Origin: Adiantum capillus-veneris
Lineage: Eukaryota > Streptophyta > Polypodiopsida > Polypodiales > Pteridaceae
Direction: 5' to 3'
DNA length: 64,000 nt
Assembly: GCA_014529385.2 (NCBI GenBank)
Contig: CM043950.1
Span: 150,786,945 to 150,850,944 of the forward strand
Made by a program: the position numbers and the translations under genes. The notes under the pieces are model-generated. The model was not told the origin of the DNA and searched no databases. It saw only the letters and a program-made list of their open reading frames with translations. This document shows, piece after piece, positions 24,276-34,968 of this stretch; the stretch's first letter is position 1, and each line of letters begins with the position of its first letter.

Positions 24276-24289
24276 ATTTTGTTGTAGTG

Positions 24290-25742
24290 CATGGTGTGCC
24301 AGAAACAAGAGAGGCTACATTTGTGGGGAGCAGTAGCTTGCTCCAACTACTTTGCCATGAATGGTGGAGTTATGCTAGTGGATAAGATCTACTCTCAAGG
24401 ATACTTGCATGCTATATTTTCTACTAGATATGCTAGCCAATGATTACACTCGTGATGCTAGTATAGTCGCATATAGTAGAATATGTGATGGAGGAAGATT
24501 GAGCTTGTTGTCTTCTTGTACACATGATAGACAAGCCTCTATTTTAGATGTCACCTAGTAGCTCCATACTTGTATTCTCCCACCAGTAACTAAAAGGTGG
24601 TGTTCAACTTTGTCCCTTCTCTTAGAGGTCCTATTAGAGATGCTAGTGTCGTGTTATCTCCAAGGGGATGATCATAGGGAGTGGGGACTATTTTGTGGTT
24701 GTGTCCAACCTATGTGAGGTAGTTTTCTCATTTAGTCATGTTCCCACAATTGTTATGCCCACCCCATAACGTAGAGAGTTTCCAGGAGGTTGCCTCTTGG
24801 TGATCCCAAGTCTAGCATGTTTTTGCCATGTGCATTGCGCCACATTCTCCAACTTATAGGCTGATCTCACATTTATTCCATTTTTGCGCCCCTTTATCCA
24901 TTTTGTGGGGTATTTTTGGAGGTTGAGCAACTGGGCAAGAGACATATATAGGACCCAAGTGCCACACATTGTATTTATCCAATATCTCACCACAGTATAT
25001 TGCCAATATTTGGGGTCACTCTCTCTCTATCTCTCTCTCTAGGTATCTGTTGTCTTTGGGCGTATTTTCTCTCCAATTGTGTCGTTGCTTATCCTTACCG
25101 CATCTCTTTTTGTATTTTTCTATACGTTGCCCTGTTTTAATTTCTCCTACAATAGGCAACTAAGAAAAGTTCCCTTGCTAGGTCATCCATCTAGGTACTC
25201 TCAGCTTAAGGGCTAAAAGCACATTAACAATGTATGTCATTTATGCTTAAAAATTGGCTATGCGGTAAATTTTTTGTAAATCAAACCATTTTTTTTTGGA
25301 GCTTTTAGGTTTAGATTTCTAGCTTCAAGAGCTTTCTGATGATATATAATACAATAGACATATTTATATTGTAGCCCATCATCATATCTAATTAGCATAT
25401 CTCGTTGACTAACATTGTCCATGGATAGCTTTTTGGTAAAAATTAACATGCTTTCCCTCTAAGGTGATGTAAAGATTTTTGTTATGATTGGGAGCTTTTA
25501 TTTACAGAGTTGCAATTTGGCAAATGTGAGTCTAAGCTCAAGTAGCAACATACAATGTACACTTAGGCAGTCAAGAATACACTCTCGTTCAAAGAATGAG
25601 GGTGGACTCTGTGTTTACTAGACATTGAAGGGATGGCATGCCAATCAACCATAACGCCTAGAAGCAAAACACCTGAAGGTTGCTCAAGCACGTCTGAATT
25701 GCACGATAAAGGGTTAAACCCACAGGTGCCTGAAAGCGCGCG

Positions 25743-25745
<3 letters not shown>
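24290..25745. other. gene-free stretch
   Basis: No coding evidence. Presumably continues the old repeat that the CACTA element entered, but I cannot match it elsewhere in the window. Contains a short CT run near 25021-25042. Confidence 0.45.

Positions 25746-25792
<47 letters not shown>
25746..25792. repeat. (CA)n microsatellite
   Basis: About 23 uninterrupted CA units, next to the first SINE-like copy. Confidence 0.95.
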
Positions 25793-25794
<2 letters not shown>

Positions 25795-26455
25795 ACCTCA
25801 CCCACGCGTGCATAATGTATGCCTTGTTGTTTTTATGGCCTTATATTGTGAGGTGATATGCATTCCCCAGGCTATCCAGGTTTAGTGCCCGTCCAGGTTT
25901 AGTTTTTGATTTGACTATTGCGGTTGCGATCTCCTCGGCTTTCACGCGTGAGCTTCTCCGCTTTTGGTCTCATTGCCTCCCCCTCTTAAATATGGGTATT
26001 ACTTAGTGTTGAGGGTGGTAGACCCTTGGCACAAGTAACACCCATATTAAATGTGGGGTGGAGTAATGGGATCGACGGTCTGGGTTGAGGGGCAAGATCT
26101 CGAGGCAAGCTAAACACAGCTGCACAAAAAGCGAAGCGCAGTAAAATCGCCAATGGGAAAAACAAGGCGCTCTATCGGGGTTTGAACCGGTGGCCTTGCA
26201 TTCCAGGTTGAGGCTCGCATAGGCTAACCACCTCACCCACGCGCGCATCATGTATGTCTAGTCGTTTTTATGGCCTTATATTGTGAGGTGACATGCATTC
26301 CTCAGGCTGTCCAAGTTTAGTGTCCGTTCAAGTTTAGTTTTTGATTTGATTACTGCGGCTATGATCTCCTTGACTTTCGCGCGTGAGCTTATGTGCCTTT
26401 GATTCTATTGCCTCCCCCTCTTAAATATGGGTGTTGCTTAGTGATGACGGTGGTA
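25793..26455 (-). repeat. pair of SINE-like direct repeats with a tRNA-like head
   Basis: A segment starting CACCACCTCACCCACGCG occurs at about 25793-26020 and again at 26228-26455, both continuing with TTTTTATGGCCTTATATTGTGAGGTGA and CCTCCCCCTCTTAAATATGGGT. Read on the minus strand, the segment just above the second copy (26250-26150) has a pol III B box, GGTTCAAACCC (26188-26178), and an A-box-like TGGTTAGCCTATGCG about 45 bases upstream, as in tRNA-derived SINEs. The first copy lost this head, which meets the CA tract. Confidence 0.6.
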
Positions 26456-26721
26456 GACGTTTAGAACTTAGAACTGTTCCTCTGAACTTGGAGTCTTGGA
26501 CTCTTGGAGGAGTAAAGGATGAAAAAGTACAAGAGTCAATGGTGAGAATTTAGTCACGTTTTTGACGAGGGATTATGAAAGAAATTTGGGCGGGTACGTG
26601 TAGGCTGGAACTGGACGCGTGGCGAGCAAGGTAAAAAAGTGATGGGGATTGGAGCGAGGGATAGATAGGCTTGGCAGCGTCGGCGCCAGCGTGGCTTCAA
26701 CCCCCTCCACTTTACAGCGCC

Positions 26722-26727
26722 CACGTG
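26722..26727. promoter_or_regulatory. G-box / ABRE-like site upstream of the NAC gene
   Basis: CCACGTGTCC contains the palindrome CACGTG and fits the abscisic-acid response element. It is 477 bp upstream of the start codon. Whether it acts is inference; bZIP factors bind this motif in many plant promoters. Confidence 0.4.
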
Positions 26728-26895
26728 TCCCTTTGGCATGCTACTGCTGGCGGGCCCCATTCGCGCGTGCCACCTTGGACAGGGACTGCCTGCTGACGTC
26801 GGATGCTTTCTCCGCCACATTCCCCGCCACCTTTAAGTACTCGCCTCCTCCGCTATTGCTTGAACATTTTCTCGCCAACCGCCCCCGCCTCTGTT

Positions 26896-27014
26896 CCCTC
26901 TCTCTCTCTCTCTCGCGCTCACACACACACGCGCAGATCAGCAGCCTAAACCTCCCTATAGCTACAGAAACCCCCTCACACACAGAGGCATATACCTACA
27001 AGTTCATCAGTGTT

Positions 27015-27061
<47 letters not shown>
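26896..27061. repeat. CT-rich leader of the NAC gene
   Basis: CT runs at about 26899-26914 and 27018-27061 (about 22 units) lie 140-300 bp before the ATG. CT tracts are common in plant promoters and 5' leaders (Y-patch-like). Confidence 0.7.
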
Positions 27062-27063
<2 letters not shown>

Positions 27064-27203
27064 GCTACTCACGCCTTATTGGTGGCGCCTCAGCAGCTTG
27101 TACCTCTCCTAGCACCTGCATCTGCAGCTTCTTCTGGCCTCTGATAATAGCACGAGGCGCCTGATCGGCATCGATTCCGTTCGATCAATTCCGCTTGACC
27201 AAC

Positions 27204-28951
27204 ATGGACAACCTAAGCCCGCCGAGTGTGGCGGTGGCGGGGCAGCCCATCCTGCCTCCCGGATTCCGCTTCCACCCCACTGATGAAGAGCTGGTGGTCC
27301 ATTATCTGAAAAAGAAAGCCGCCTCATGCCCCCTTCCAGTTCCCATTATCACAGATATCGATTTGTACAAGTTCGATCCCTGGGAGCTACCAGGTATGTA
27401 TATTAGCATCATAATAATTACCAATATGCCTGCAATTAGTGAGCTTAAGTTTGAAGGATTTGATGGCTTCAAACATTAAATTGATTGTGCTGTCATTGAA
27501 TTGCACAACCTTCCTTATATTTAATTTAGTCATAGTAACCATAGGATTAATCATGTGATAGCAAAGGTCCTGTGCTTATAATTAATCATGACGTGGTTAA
27601 GTAAGGCTATGCATCCTTCTAAAGAAGTCAAATCATACAATAGTCTACTTAAGGCCAGTCCATACTTTCTAGATGCTTCCAATCAATGACAGTATGATGC
27701 TTTTAGATCCTTCTGATTGTGCTTTTATTTTATATGCTCAATTTTTAACCCTTACTTTTGAAGCTTTCTACAGCTAATGGGGCTAGTTTAATACTCAATC
27801 ATGCTTGCTTTTAGAAGACATAATGCAGAGCTCCTTATTGTCTCTCATTGATTTTGAGCAGCAAAGGCATCTTTTGGGGAGCATGAATGGTATTTCTTCA
27901 GTCCTCGAGACCGGAAGTACCCCAACGGTGCCCGCCCCAATCGGGCGGCCGCATCGGGCTATTGGAAAGCCACAGGAACAGACAAGCCCATCACCAGCTC
28001 AGGGGTGGACCTGCGTGGGCAGAAAGTGGGTGTGAAGAAGGCTCTGGTCTTTTACAGGGGAAGGCCTCCTAAAGGGGTGAAGACCAACTGGATCATGCAT
28101 GAGTACCGCCTCACGGGTGACCATGCCGCATCTGCACGGCCTTCGCTCTCCTTCCCGTCGCGCAAGTCATTGAGAGTAAGTCATCAGAAAATAATACGTG
28201 CCTCCATAGTACTATGTCACATGATCATCTCTTACAGAAATTGGTGATTTTTATTAATCATGCTTTAAATTAAAACCTTATCTATAAGTTGCACCTTCAA
28301 AACTGTACTGATTTTTAGTATGTGTTTAATTTTCTTTGGCAGCTAGATGATTGGGTTCTATGTAGAATATACAAGAAGAACTCACAGGGTACTACTACAA
28401 GCAAACCATGTGGAAGTAAGGATAGTGATGAGCAGTCCTCATCATGTGTCGAAGAGGTGCTCGCTTCGCTACCCGACGTGCCCGAGCAGAGAACTCTCCC
28501 AAAGATTGGGTCATTTGGCATGTTGCAAGATGGGGACCATTTCCTAGATAGCATACTCTCTGAGCCCGAATCAAACTTAACTAATGTCAATAACCCCCAT
28601 CAGCAACAGCACTTGCAACAATATGAGAAGTACCGCAATGGTGCAATGCTCGGGTGCGAAAAATCCTTCCCTCTGATGTCCGGCCGCTACAACGCTCTTC
28701 CTTGCTCATACGCGACATTCCCGAAGATGGAGAGTACTGACATCAGTATGGAATCGACTACCAGAGGGTCTTTGGATTTCTGTTGCTCTAGTGATGACCA
28801 TCCATTTGGCAAGAACAGTTTGTTTAGCCTCCCAAACCTTACTCATCAGAAAAGTAATGTACAACAGCACAAGGCGACGTCGTCGTTGCAACTCAATACC
28901 GACGACCTCGATGCCTTCTACAGGTGGCCATTGGTGGCGAGGGCGAACTAG
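27204..28951 (+). CDS. NAC-domain transcription factor, three exons
   Basis: Exons 27204-27393, 27862-28175 and 28343-28951 join in frame to 370 codons plus stop; introns (468 and 167 bp) are GT-AG. The ATG at 27204 is the first in frame before the domain. Residues about 16-165 are a full NAC domain: [90 protein letters not shown] and [12 protein letters not shown]. This binds DNA and dimerises. The tail (about 200 residues, with a Gln/His patch and ending [13 protein letters not shown]) is the variable activation region. The domain most resembles the NAP/NAC025/NAC056 group (senescence, seed coat and stress roles) as I recall it; the exact orthologue is not settled. No defects seen. Confidence 0.95.
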
Positions 28952-29830
28952 GTGGAGTGTGGTGGAGAGCTCAGGCCCATGGTGCCATTGACATGTGCAT
29001 AGTTTTTGTGGGCAATTAGGCATGTTTAGTGTAAAGAACTTGTGTTGATATGGTTACAAACAGGGCATGATTAGTACACTCCCTGCTTTGTGCATACAAG
29101 GAAGACATTTAGGATGATATTGTTTCTTCAATTTTTTCCCGCGTCTTTCCGTGTGGTTCCGATTAGTGATCGTCAACTCTGAAGGTTATGGAGGGCTTCA
29201 CTAATTACATGTTTCTCATGATGATGATGGTGTTCATCAAAGGAGGTGTAAGCCTAGCTGGAGCAAGTTATAGAGACATTGAACATTCATTTTACAGCAC
29301 ACTTTGACATTGTACATGATCTTATATAATTAGAAGGAATTAATGCAAGTGATACATGGTTGCAGCAAGCACTTGTTTCTTCTATTTTTGGGCATTTTCT
29401 GATGGCAAACATTTTAAACCAAACCTTGATGTGGGTTTACAAGTTCATCCATTCATTGTATTTATCTTCTCGAATTTGGAATATCGCATTTTGCCATCCA
29501 AAATTTATCACTTGCTATTCTCGCCATGAGAATTATGTGGATGGAAGGTCAATGTACAATTAATTATTAATAATTGACTTTTATCTTTTTATTTTTGGGT
29601 GGAAATTTTGAGTGATCAATTATATTATGATAACCAAAAAAGTACAGATTCAAATCATGCTCAAGCCGAGCCATGACATCTCCACAATAATCATAGGTAC
29701 ATCGGCTAACATGGGAGCTAAGCCACCCCGTGACCTATAGTAAGCAACCTCTACTTTAACAAGGACCAGCCATTGCAGCATCACAAGCCTATTCCACTCA
29801 TCATAGTTCATAAGAAGTATAAAATCGTGA
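28952..29830. other. NAC 3' flank, no other gene seen
   Basis: Probable 3' untranslated region and intergenic DNA. An AATAAA-type polyadenylation signal is not obvious near the stop. Nothing else supported. Confidence 0.5.
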
Positions 29831-29935
29831 TATGTTTACAAGCTCTGTGGGAATCGAACCCACAACCAAGAAGTGGTGACTAGATCTTGGGGGGTTCACC
29901 TCTAAGAGCTTATCCATTCAACTTGAGTTCAAAGG
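29831..29935 (-). repeat. tRNA-like sequence (SINE head or tRNA pseudogene)
   Basis: On the minus strand GTGGGTTCGATTCCCAC (29863-29847) is a perfect T-arm with loop and contains a consensus pol III B box. About 50 bases upstream ATAAGCTCTTAGAGGTG resembles a poor A box. The D- and anticodon arms do not fold convincingly and the acceptor stem is not closed, so a tRNA-derived SINE or dead tRNA is more likely than a working tRNA gene. Confidence 0.5.
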
Positions 29936-30204
29936 GTATTGAAAGATTAACTTTACTCGACTGCTATGAGGTGATAAAAATAGCCCCTTTTCATTAAAAA
30001 GCTTACATGTATTTTTCGACATTTCATATAGTCTCCATATAGTATACTCCTCTTGACTTTCTATTGGTTTCTACACTCCCCACACTTTCATACTTCCATC
30101 TCCATATGATAATTGAAGGGCACACCTCTCTCTCCACAAACTAACACTATGCACACACATACATACAAGAGCGTGCATGCATGCACACACTTGTAATGTT
30201 AAGA

Positions 30205-30270
<66 letters not shown>

Positions 30271-31239
30271 ATTTAATTTTAAGTATGTTTCCTTCACCAT
30301 AGTTGGAAAGAACATTGTATCTTTGAGCTTTACAAAAATTAAAGAATACCTTACTTAGCAATCTAACATCTCTTATCACCCATAACGTGTTTTTGTATGT
30401 ATGTGGATGGATATGTGTACATGTATGGACCTTTGATATAACATTAGTGCAGTAGGTGGACCTACTCGTTTGGTGTCAAGATAGGGAGAAAATCTAGAGT
30501 GCCGAAGAGTTTAAGATGAAGAGATTACTAACCTCTTCAAGAGCCGTACAATGTTGTAACTAGGCCTTATGTAACCATGTGTCCTTGCTCTTGAGAAGAT
30601 CACCTACAAAAAATGTACCTATCATGCAAGAGCAATAGAAGGGTATTTAAAGTTACAGCTTTTATAAGAAAAGAGTATGTTACATTCATACAAGAATTCA
30701 CAGATATGGGATTTTTTTTTGCCAAACTCACAACAGTAAGTGTATATATAAACCAAAACGAGATACAATGAGAGACATACTCCCTCGGAGCCATGGCATC
30801 AAACAACAACCTAGTCACATAAAGCCAAATACAACAATTAATGAAGGGCGCCACCTTGTAACCGTACACAACAAAGGGGAACATAGACGGACTTGGGTTG
30901 CCACCAAGAAGAGAGCCCTACCATAGCTCCACTTCTCAATTGCCAAGCGAAAAGAGAAACAACGAGCATCACTTTTCTTTTTCTTTCTTTTTAACAGAAT
31001 GATGGTGTGTGTTGTAAATGTCGAGACATTTACAATATGGCTTATGAGGTCTGATTTTTGGTCATGAGCACCACTGGCAGTACTGTTGGGTTGGATGGAT
31101 TCATTGGTCGTTCGAGCCTCAATAGCCAGACCGATACGCAACTTCGAATTTCATCTGATAGGCACTTAGTCTCACTTTCACAAGCATCTTCCTCTGGCTT
31201 GTTGGAACTTGTAGGAGGCTGGGTAGTCTTGGAGGCTTG
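29936..31239. other. gene-free stretch with CT/CA microsatellite
   Basis: The only clear structure is a (CT)n-(CA)n tract at about 30205-30268. No coding sequence supported. Confidence 0.5.
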
Positions 31240-31259
31240 TCTCTAGGTTGGTAGTCCTG

Positions 31260-32230
31260 ATCATCAGATTGTGGGCAACTTCTACCTCCGGACAGTTCCT
31301 AGCATAGTGACCAATCCTTCGACATTTGTAGCAAGCGTTGGGAAATGAGGCAAATGCTAACTCTTACCAATAGGCACCAAATTCTCCCATATTGAGATCC
31401 AAGTATTTTGGAATGGGCTTGCTCATCTTCCATAGAATGCATACCTTTACATCCAAGCCTGATCTGGCACGCTGTAGCTTCAAAACAAAGAACACTCTGC
31501 CCATCAAATTAGCAATAGATTGCACATGGCCCCGGAGCCAGAGAGGCAGATTCTTGAATGTAACCCAAGGCAGGAAAAAGTTCATATGAAATCTTTATTT
31601 GGACAGAACTTGGACGGCCATAACATTGTGTAAGAAAAATATGAAGCCCCCACATGTGTCCTTTGATAACCAGATCTTGTACAGTGTGATCGAAAAGACG
31701 CTATTCCACACAGAACCTTTTTCCAACCGCTATGAAATGTCAATCGCATATTTGCTATTTGTTGACGCTGCCGTGCAATCCCATAAGCCTTGGGTGGACA
31801 TTCATAGGCCCATATAGTTAAGTATCGTCAAGTGAGCACAACAAGCTTCAATGCTTTGTAACACCAACTCATGATTAAAATCAGCCTGCATCACGTACCC
31901 ATTTTCAAACTTGTTCTGGCTGAACATGTTCACCCCTTGTAAAATCTCTACAGTCAAGGTTCGAACACCAAATGATGATGGCTTCAAAATCTTCTCACGA
32001 CAAGAGGCGTTTCCACAAGCACCATTCACTCTTTTCTTACCTTTTCTATGAACACGAAATCCATGCCGACTAAAGAGCCCCTGATACAAGAATCAGGCTC
32101 TTCCATCAAGGAGTCGCCTTGAGTCTCAAACTCCCCATTAACAAGACCCATGCCAAAGGACGGGGTGAGAATCCTCTCTTCGGTGTTGAAAGCAAGGGAA
32201 ACAAAAGCATAAGCGCAATTGCCCAACCAA
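31260..32230 (-). pseudogene. LINE (L1-type) ORF1-like relic with zinc knuckle
   Basis: On the minus strand, 31585-31364 reads WVTFKNLPLWLRGHVQSIANLMG...KYLDLNMGEFGAYW, the plant L1 ORF1 (DUF4283-like) pattern in which a WV..NLPLWL segment precedes a zinc knuckle. After a stop it continues ELAFASFPNACYKCRRIGHYARNCPE, a CX2CX4HX4C knuckle with all four ligands (about 31336-31295). Upstream pieces at 32226-32026 and 32089-31802 (NGYVMQADFNHELVLQS, HLTILNYMGL) are probably the N-terminal part in other frames. ORF1 would bind element RNA. No reverse transcriptase ORF follows. Nonsense and frameshifts make it a relic. Confidence 0.6.
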
Positions 32231-32982
32231 CCATAGCGTGCTTATTATCTGCAGCCTAAGCACACTAAAATTCTCCCAGAACCAAAGCGCTTAGAAATGT
32301 ACTCTTTTCAATCCTATATGCATCACAATAGCAGTCACTTACCTTACCAAAGAAGCACACAGCCCTTGCGAGCATGCAGGTGGCAAGCTGCAACCAATAG
32401 CGAGTTCAATTATGCAATGCTGGGCAAGGTCGACACAAATCAAAGAGCTTGCCAACGGCTACTCTTCAGTGTGATAAAGTTACACTGTAATCCTTCAAAG
32501 TTACCATTTTTTCCCTCTTACCTCAACAAGTGTGATGATTCTTATGATTTATCCCTTTACGACCTACATAGTGCAAACTAGTACGATCGGTCGCCTTCGG
32601 CAACCTCTCTCTCTCTCTCTTTCTCTCTCCCTTTTTATCGTGTGCACAGAGGTTTCTCTCAATTTTGGAGTTTAACTTTTATATCTAAATTTTGACACGT
32701 GTAAAGGGCTCCCCTTCCGCCATTTTATGTTAGTTTAGAGACACTCTAACAAAAACATAAATGTAGGAATGTGCATTGGGCCATAAAAATTATATTGACT
32801 TTCCACCTTCATTTCAGTATGTCCCTCTAATTTTGCTTAGAGTATGTCCCTCTAATTTTGCTAAGCAGCTCAATTAGGGCGCATCTTGGGAGATCCGTTC
32901 ACCGCTTTGAAGTGAAAAGCCGGGGAGGTGTCACGTGGAGGACAGAGAGAAAGGGCTCCATGTGTGCCGGGCGAAGATGCAG

Positions 32983-32984
32983 GA

Positions 32985-33032
<48 letters not shown>
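32983..33032. repeat. (GA)n microsatellite
   Basis: About 24 GA units. Frames through it are artefacts. Confidence 0.95.
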
Positions 33033-33035
<3 letters not shown>

Positions 33036-33112
33036 ATTTTGTTCTCGAGCGTTCTGGCAAGGATCGTTGTGCGTTCTGGCAGGCAAGAGGCGATGCAGAT
33101 TGCATGCGGATG

Positions 33113-33232
33113 GCAATAAAAGTTTTTTGACTTTTCGCCTTCATGTGGCTTTCATGTTTTAAACTTTTATATGGCCATAAAAGTTTTTTGACTTTTCGCC
33201 TTCATGTGGCTTTTCATGTTTTAAACTCACCC
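33113..33232. repeat. 61-bp tandem duplication
   Basis: Two head-to-tail copies of a unit with AAAAGTTTTTTGACTTTTCG, CCTTCATGTGGCTTT and CATGTTTTAAAC, nearly identical. Confidence 0.85.
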
Positions 33233-33261
33233 TTCACTTATGCACTTAAGATGTAAGGATT

Positions 33262-33439
33262 ACTTGTGGTCTCTATGTCAAGCAGAAAACTTGTAGTCCT
33301 TTGACCCTGAAGGGTTGGTCCGAGCTCACTTGTAGTCCTTTGACCCTCAAGGCTCGGTCCAAGCTCGAGGTTGGTGTATATTCTGATGTTCTTAATACTA
33401 TTCACTCACAATTGTGAGTTTTGCCAAAAAAAAAAAAAA
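33262..33439 (+). mobile_element. short non-LTR retrotransposon insertion with poly-A tail
   Basis: The 178-bp insert ends in about 15 A and is flanked by a 14-bp direct repeat AAGATGTAAGGATT at 33248-33261 and 33440-33453, the hallmark of target-primed reverse transcription. The inside has a doubled unit of about 39 bp (CTTGTAGTCCTTTGACCCT...GGTCC.AGCTC) at 33289 and 33328. It is a 5'-truncated LINE or a SINE; there is no coding part. Confidence 0.85.
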
Positions 33440-33453
33440 AAGATGTAAGGATT

Positions 33454-34895
33454 TTTTAATTTTTCCAGATTTGGGAGCCTTTACTTATTTGACTTTATAA
33501 AATCATAAGGCCCACCTATGATTAATTAATTGATAAGGCAATAGGCTTATTTGATTAATTGATAATCCTCACAATTATAAGGCCCACCTATGATTATTAA
33601 TTGATATAGATGTAAGGATTTATATCCACAAAAAAGAATCAATAAAGAGGCCACTCATTTTGTAAAATCAGGTTGATTTTGTTTCGACAAACACTCACGT
33701 GGATAAACTCAAATTGCATAGCACATCAAAGTTGGTCGATTAAGACTCATTCAAATATATCAAAGCACTTAAGTGTACGTTTAGCTAAACATTGAATCTC
33801 AAAAAACAAAATTTGTGGAAACTTTTTGCACATCAACACAAAATAATTTCAAAAGAATAACTAATTTTTGTGCTTACAATGTATGAATGATGGAGACTCA
33901 TTCAAGTATCAAAGCATTTAAGTGTACGTTCACCTAAAATTTGTGGCAACCTTTTGCACATCAACAACAATAATTTTGGCCGACTAAGTATTAAAAGCTT
34001 AGCAAAAATTAAGAAAAAAATTTGCGTTGGTTTTAAACTTTGCAACAAGTACATATTACTGTTTCTAATAGAAAATTTGCATAAGAACTATCAAACTTTG
34101 TTAAAACATGGGCAAAATTTAAAGAAATTTAAAGGGGCAAAATTTAAAGAAAGTTGTTGGATATTTTAGAGCTAGGTGACCATACCCTTTGTGTCTATGT
34201 GACCATACCCTAGTCTTGGTTTCACTTATAATTCTTGCTTACACTTGGTAACCCCAAGGTAATCCTCTAGGGGATCACCTATAGAAAACCATCTATATAT
34301 TCTCATGCATTTAAAAAATTAAAAACAACCCCCTATGCTTATATGCTTTGAGGTAGTAAAATGATCTCTTTTCTCAAAGGACTTATCATTTTATATCAAT
34401 CCCTCTTCTGTAAATGTGTTCATTTAAGTTTTTATGCATTTTACGAGTGCCTCTCCAAATTGTCGCCTGGTAGGGAATATATGCAAAGGGATTTAAAAGA
34501 CTTGGAAGATGGGTTTCTTCAAGAACGATCTTTTCATAGGATGGAAGGTGATGAAAAGCCAAGCGTTGCTAATCTGTACGCAAATTGTTAGATTTTGCTA
34601 CTTTAAGCACATATGGGAGGCCTTCTCTATGAGCCATTACACACCAGAGGTACACACTAAACGCACAACCACACACATCCTTGTTGAAGGATTTCTAGTC
34701 CCTTGTATTTCCTACTTGCTCTAGTTGTCTAGATCACTATCCAGGCTCTACTCTGAAGAGTGCATGGGTGGATGATGCCATCATCTTGTAATAGTGTGCT
34801 AATCTAATTTTTTGATTTTCCACCAATCTACTTTGCATCGTAGTTCTCTCTACTCTTCTTGCTACTAGAGCCTATTGTATTTCGCATTTCTTACA
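33454..34895. other. AT-rich stretch, possible 5' LTR of the copia relic at its right end
   Basis: Direct repeats such as AAGGCCCACCTATGATTA (33509 and 33582) and CTCATTCAA.TAT...AAGTGTACGTT (33756 and 33898) occur. The segment from TGTTGGATATTTTAG (34155) to TTACA (34895) is a candidate LTR since a primer site follows at once, but I see no second copy. Confidence 0.4.
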
Positions 34896-34907
34896 TGGTA
34901 TAAGAGC
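34896..34907 (+). promoter_or_regulatory. primer binding site of the copia relic (tRNA-Met type)
   Basis: TGGTATAAGAGC differs by one base from the tRNA-iMet complement TGGTATCAGAGC and lies directly after a TTACA end and 60 bp before the gag start, the right place for a copia PBS. Confidence 0.75.
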
Positions 34908-34968
34908 AATATGTGCTAGTAGCTAAGAAAGTACGAGGAGTACTTGTACTACTTTGCAAAATCAATCA

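Larger units (their letters stand above)
22190..24289 (+). mobile_element. CACTA (En/Spm) DNA transposon, degraded
   Basis: The left end reads CACTACAACACTAAATG and the right end, in complement, CACTACAACAAAATAAGG: a shared 10-bp CACTACAACA terminus typical of the CACTA superfamily. Flanking triplets are TAT (22187-22189) and CAT (24290-24292), a 3-bp target duplication with one change. Both ends carry many subterminal motifs of the TATCGACGCGTATA / GCGTCGCTATACACG type. Inside lies a tnp2 transposase fragment and a GA/GT microsatellite block of about 420 bp. At 2.1 kb it is far smaller than an autonomous element (usually 5-15 kb). Confidence 0.88.

Noticed and set aside
26003-26251. 82-codon minus-strand frame
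   Set aside because: Lies over a SINE-like repeat with pol III boxes; not a protein.
30600-31141. Minus-strand frames downstream of the LINE relic
   Set aside because: No RT or endonuclease motif; AT-rich chance frames.
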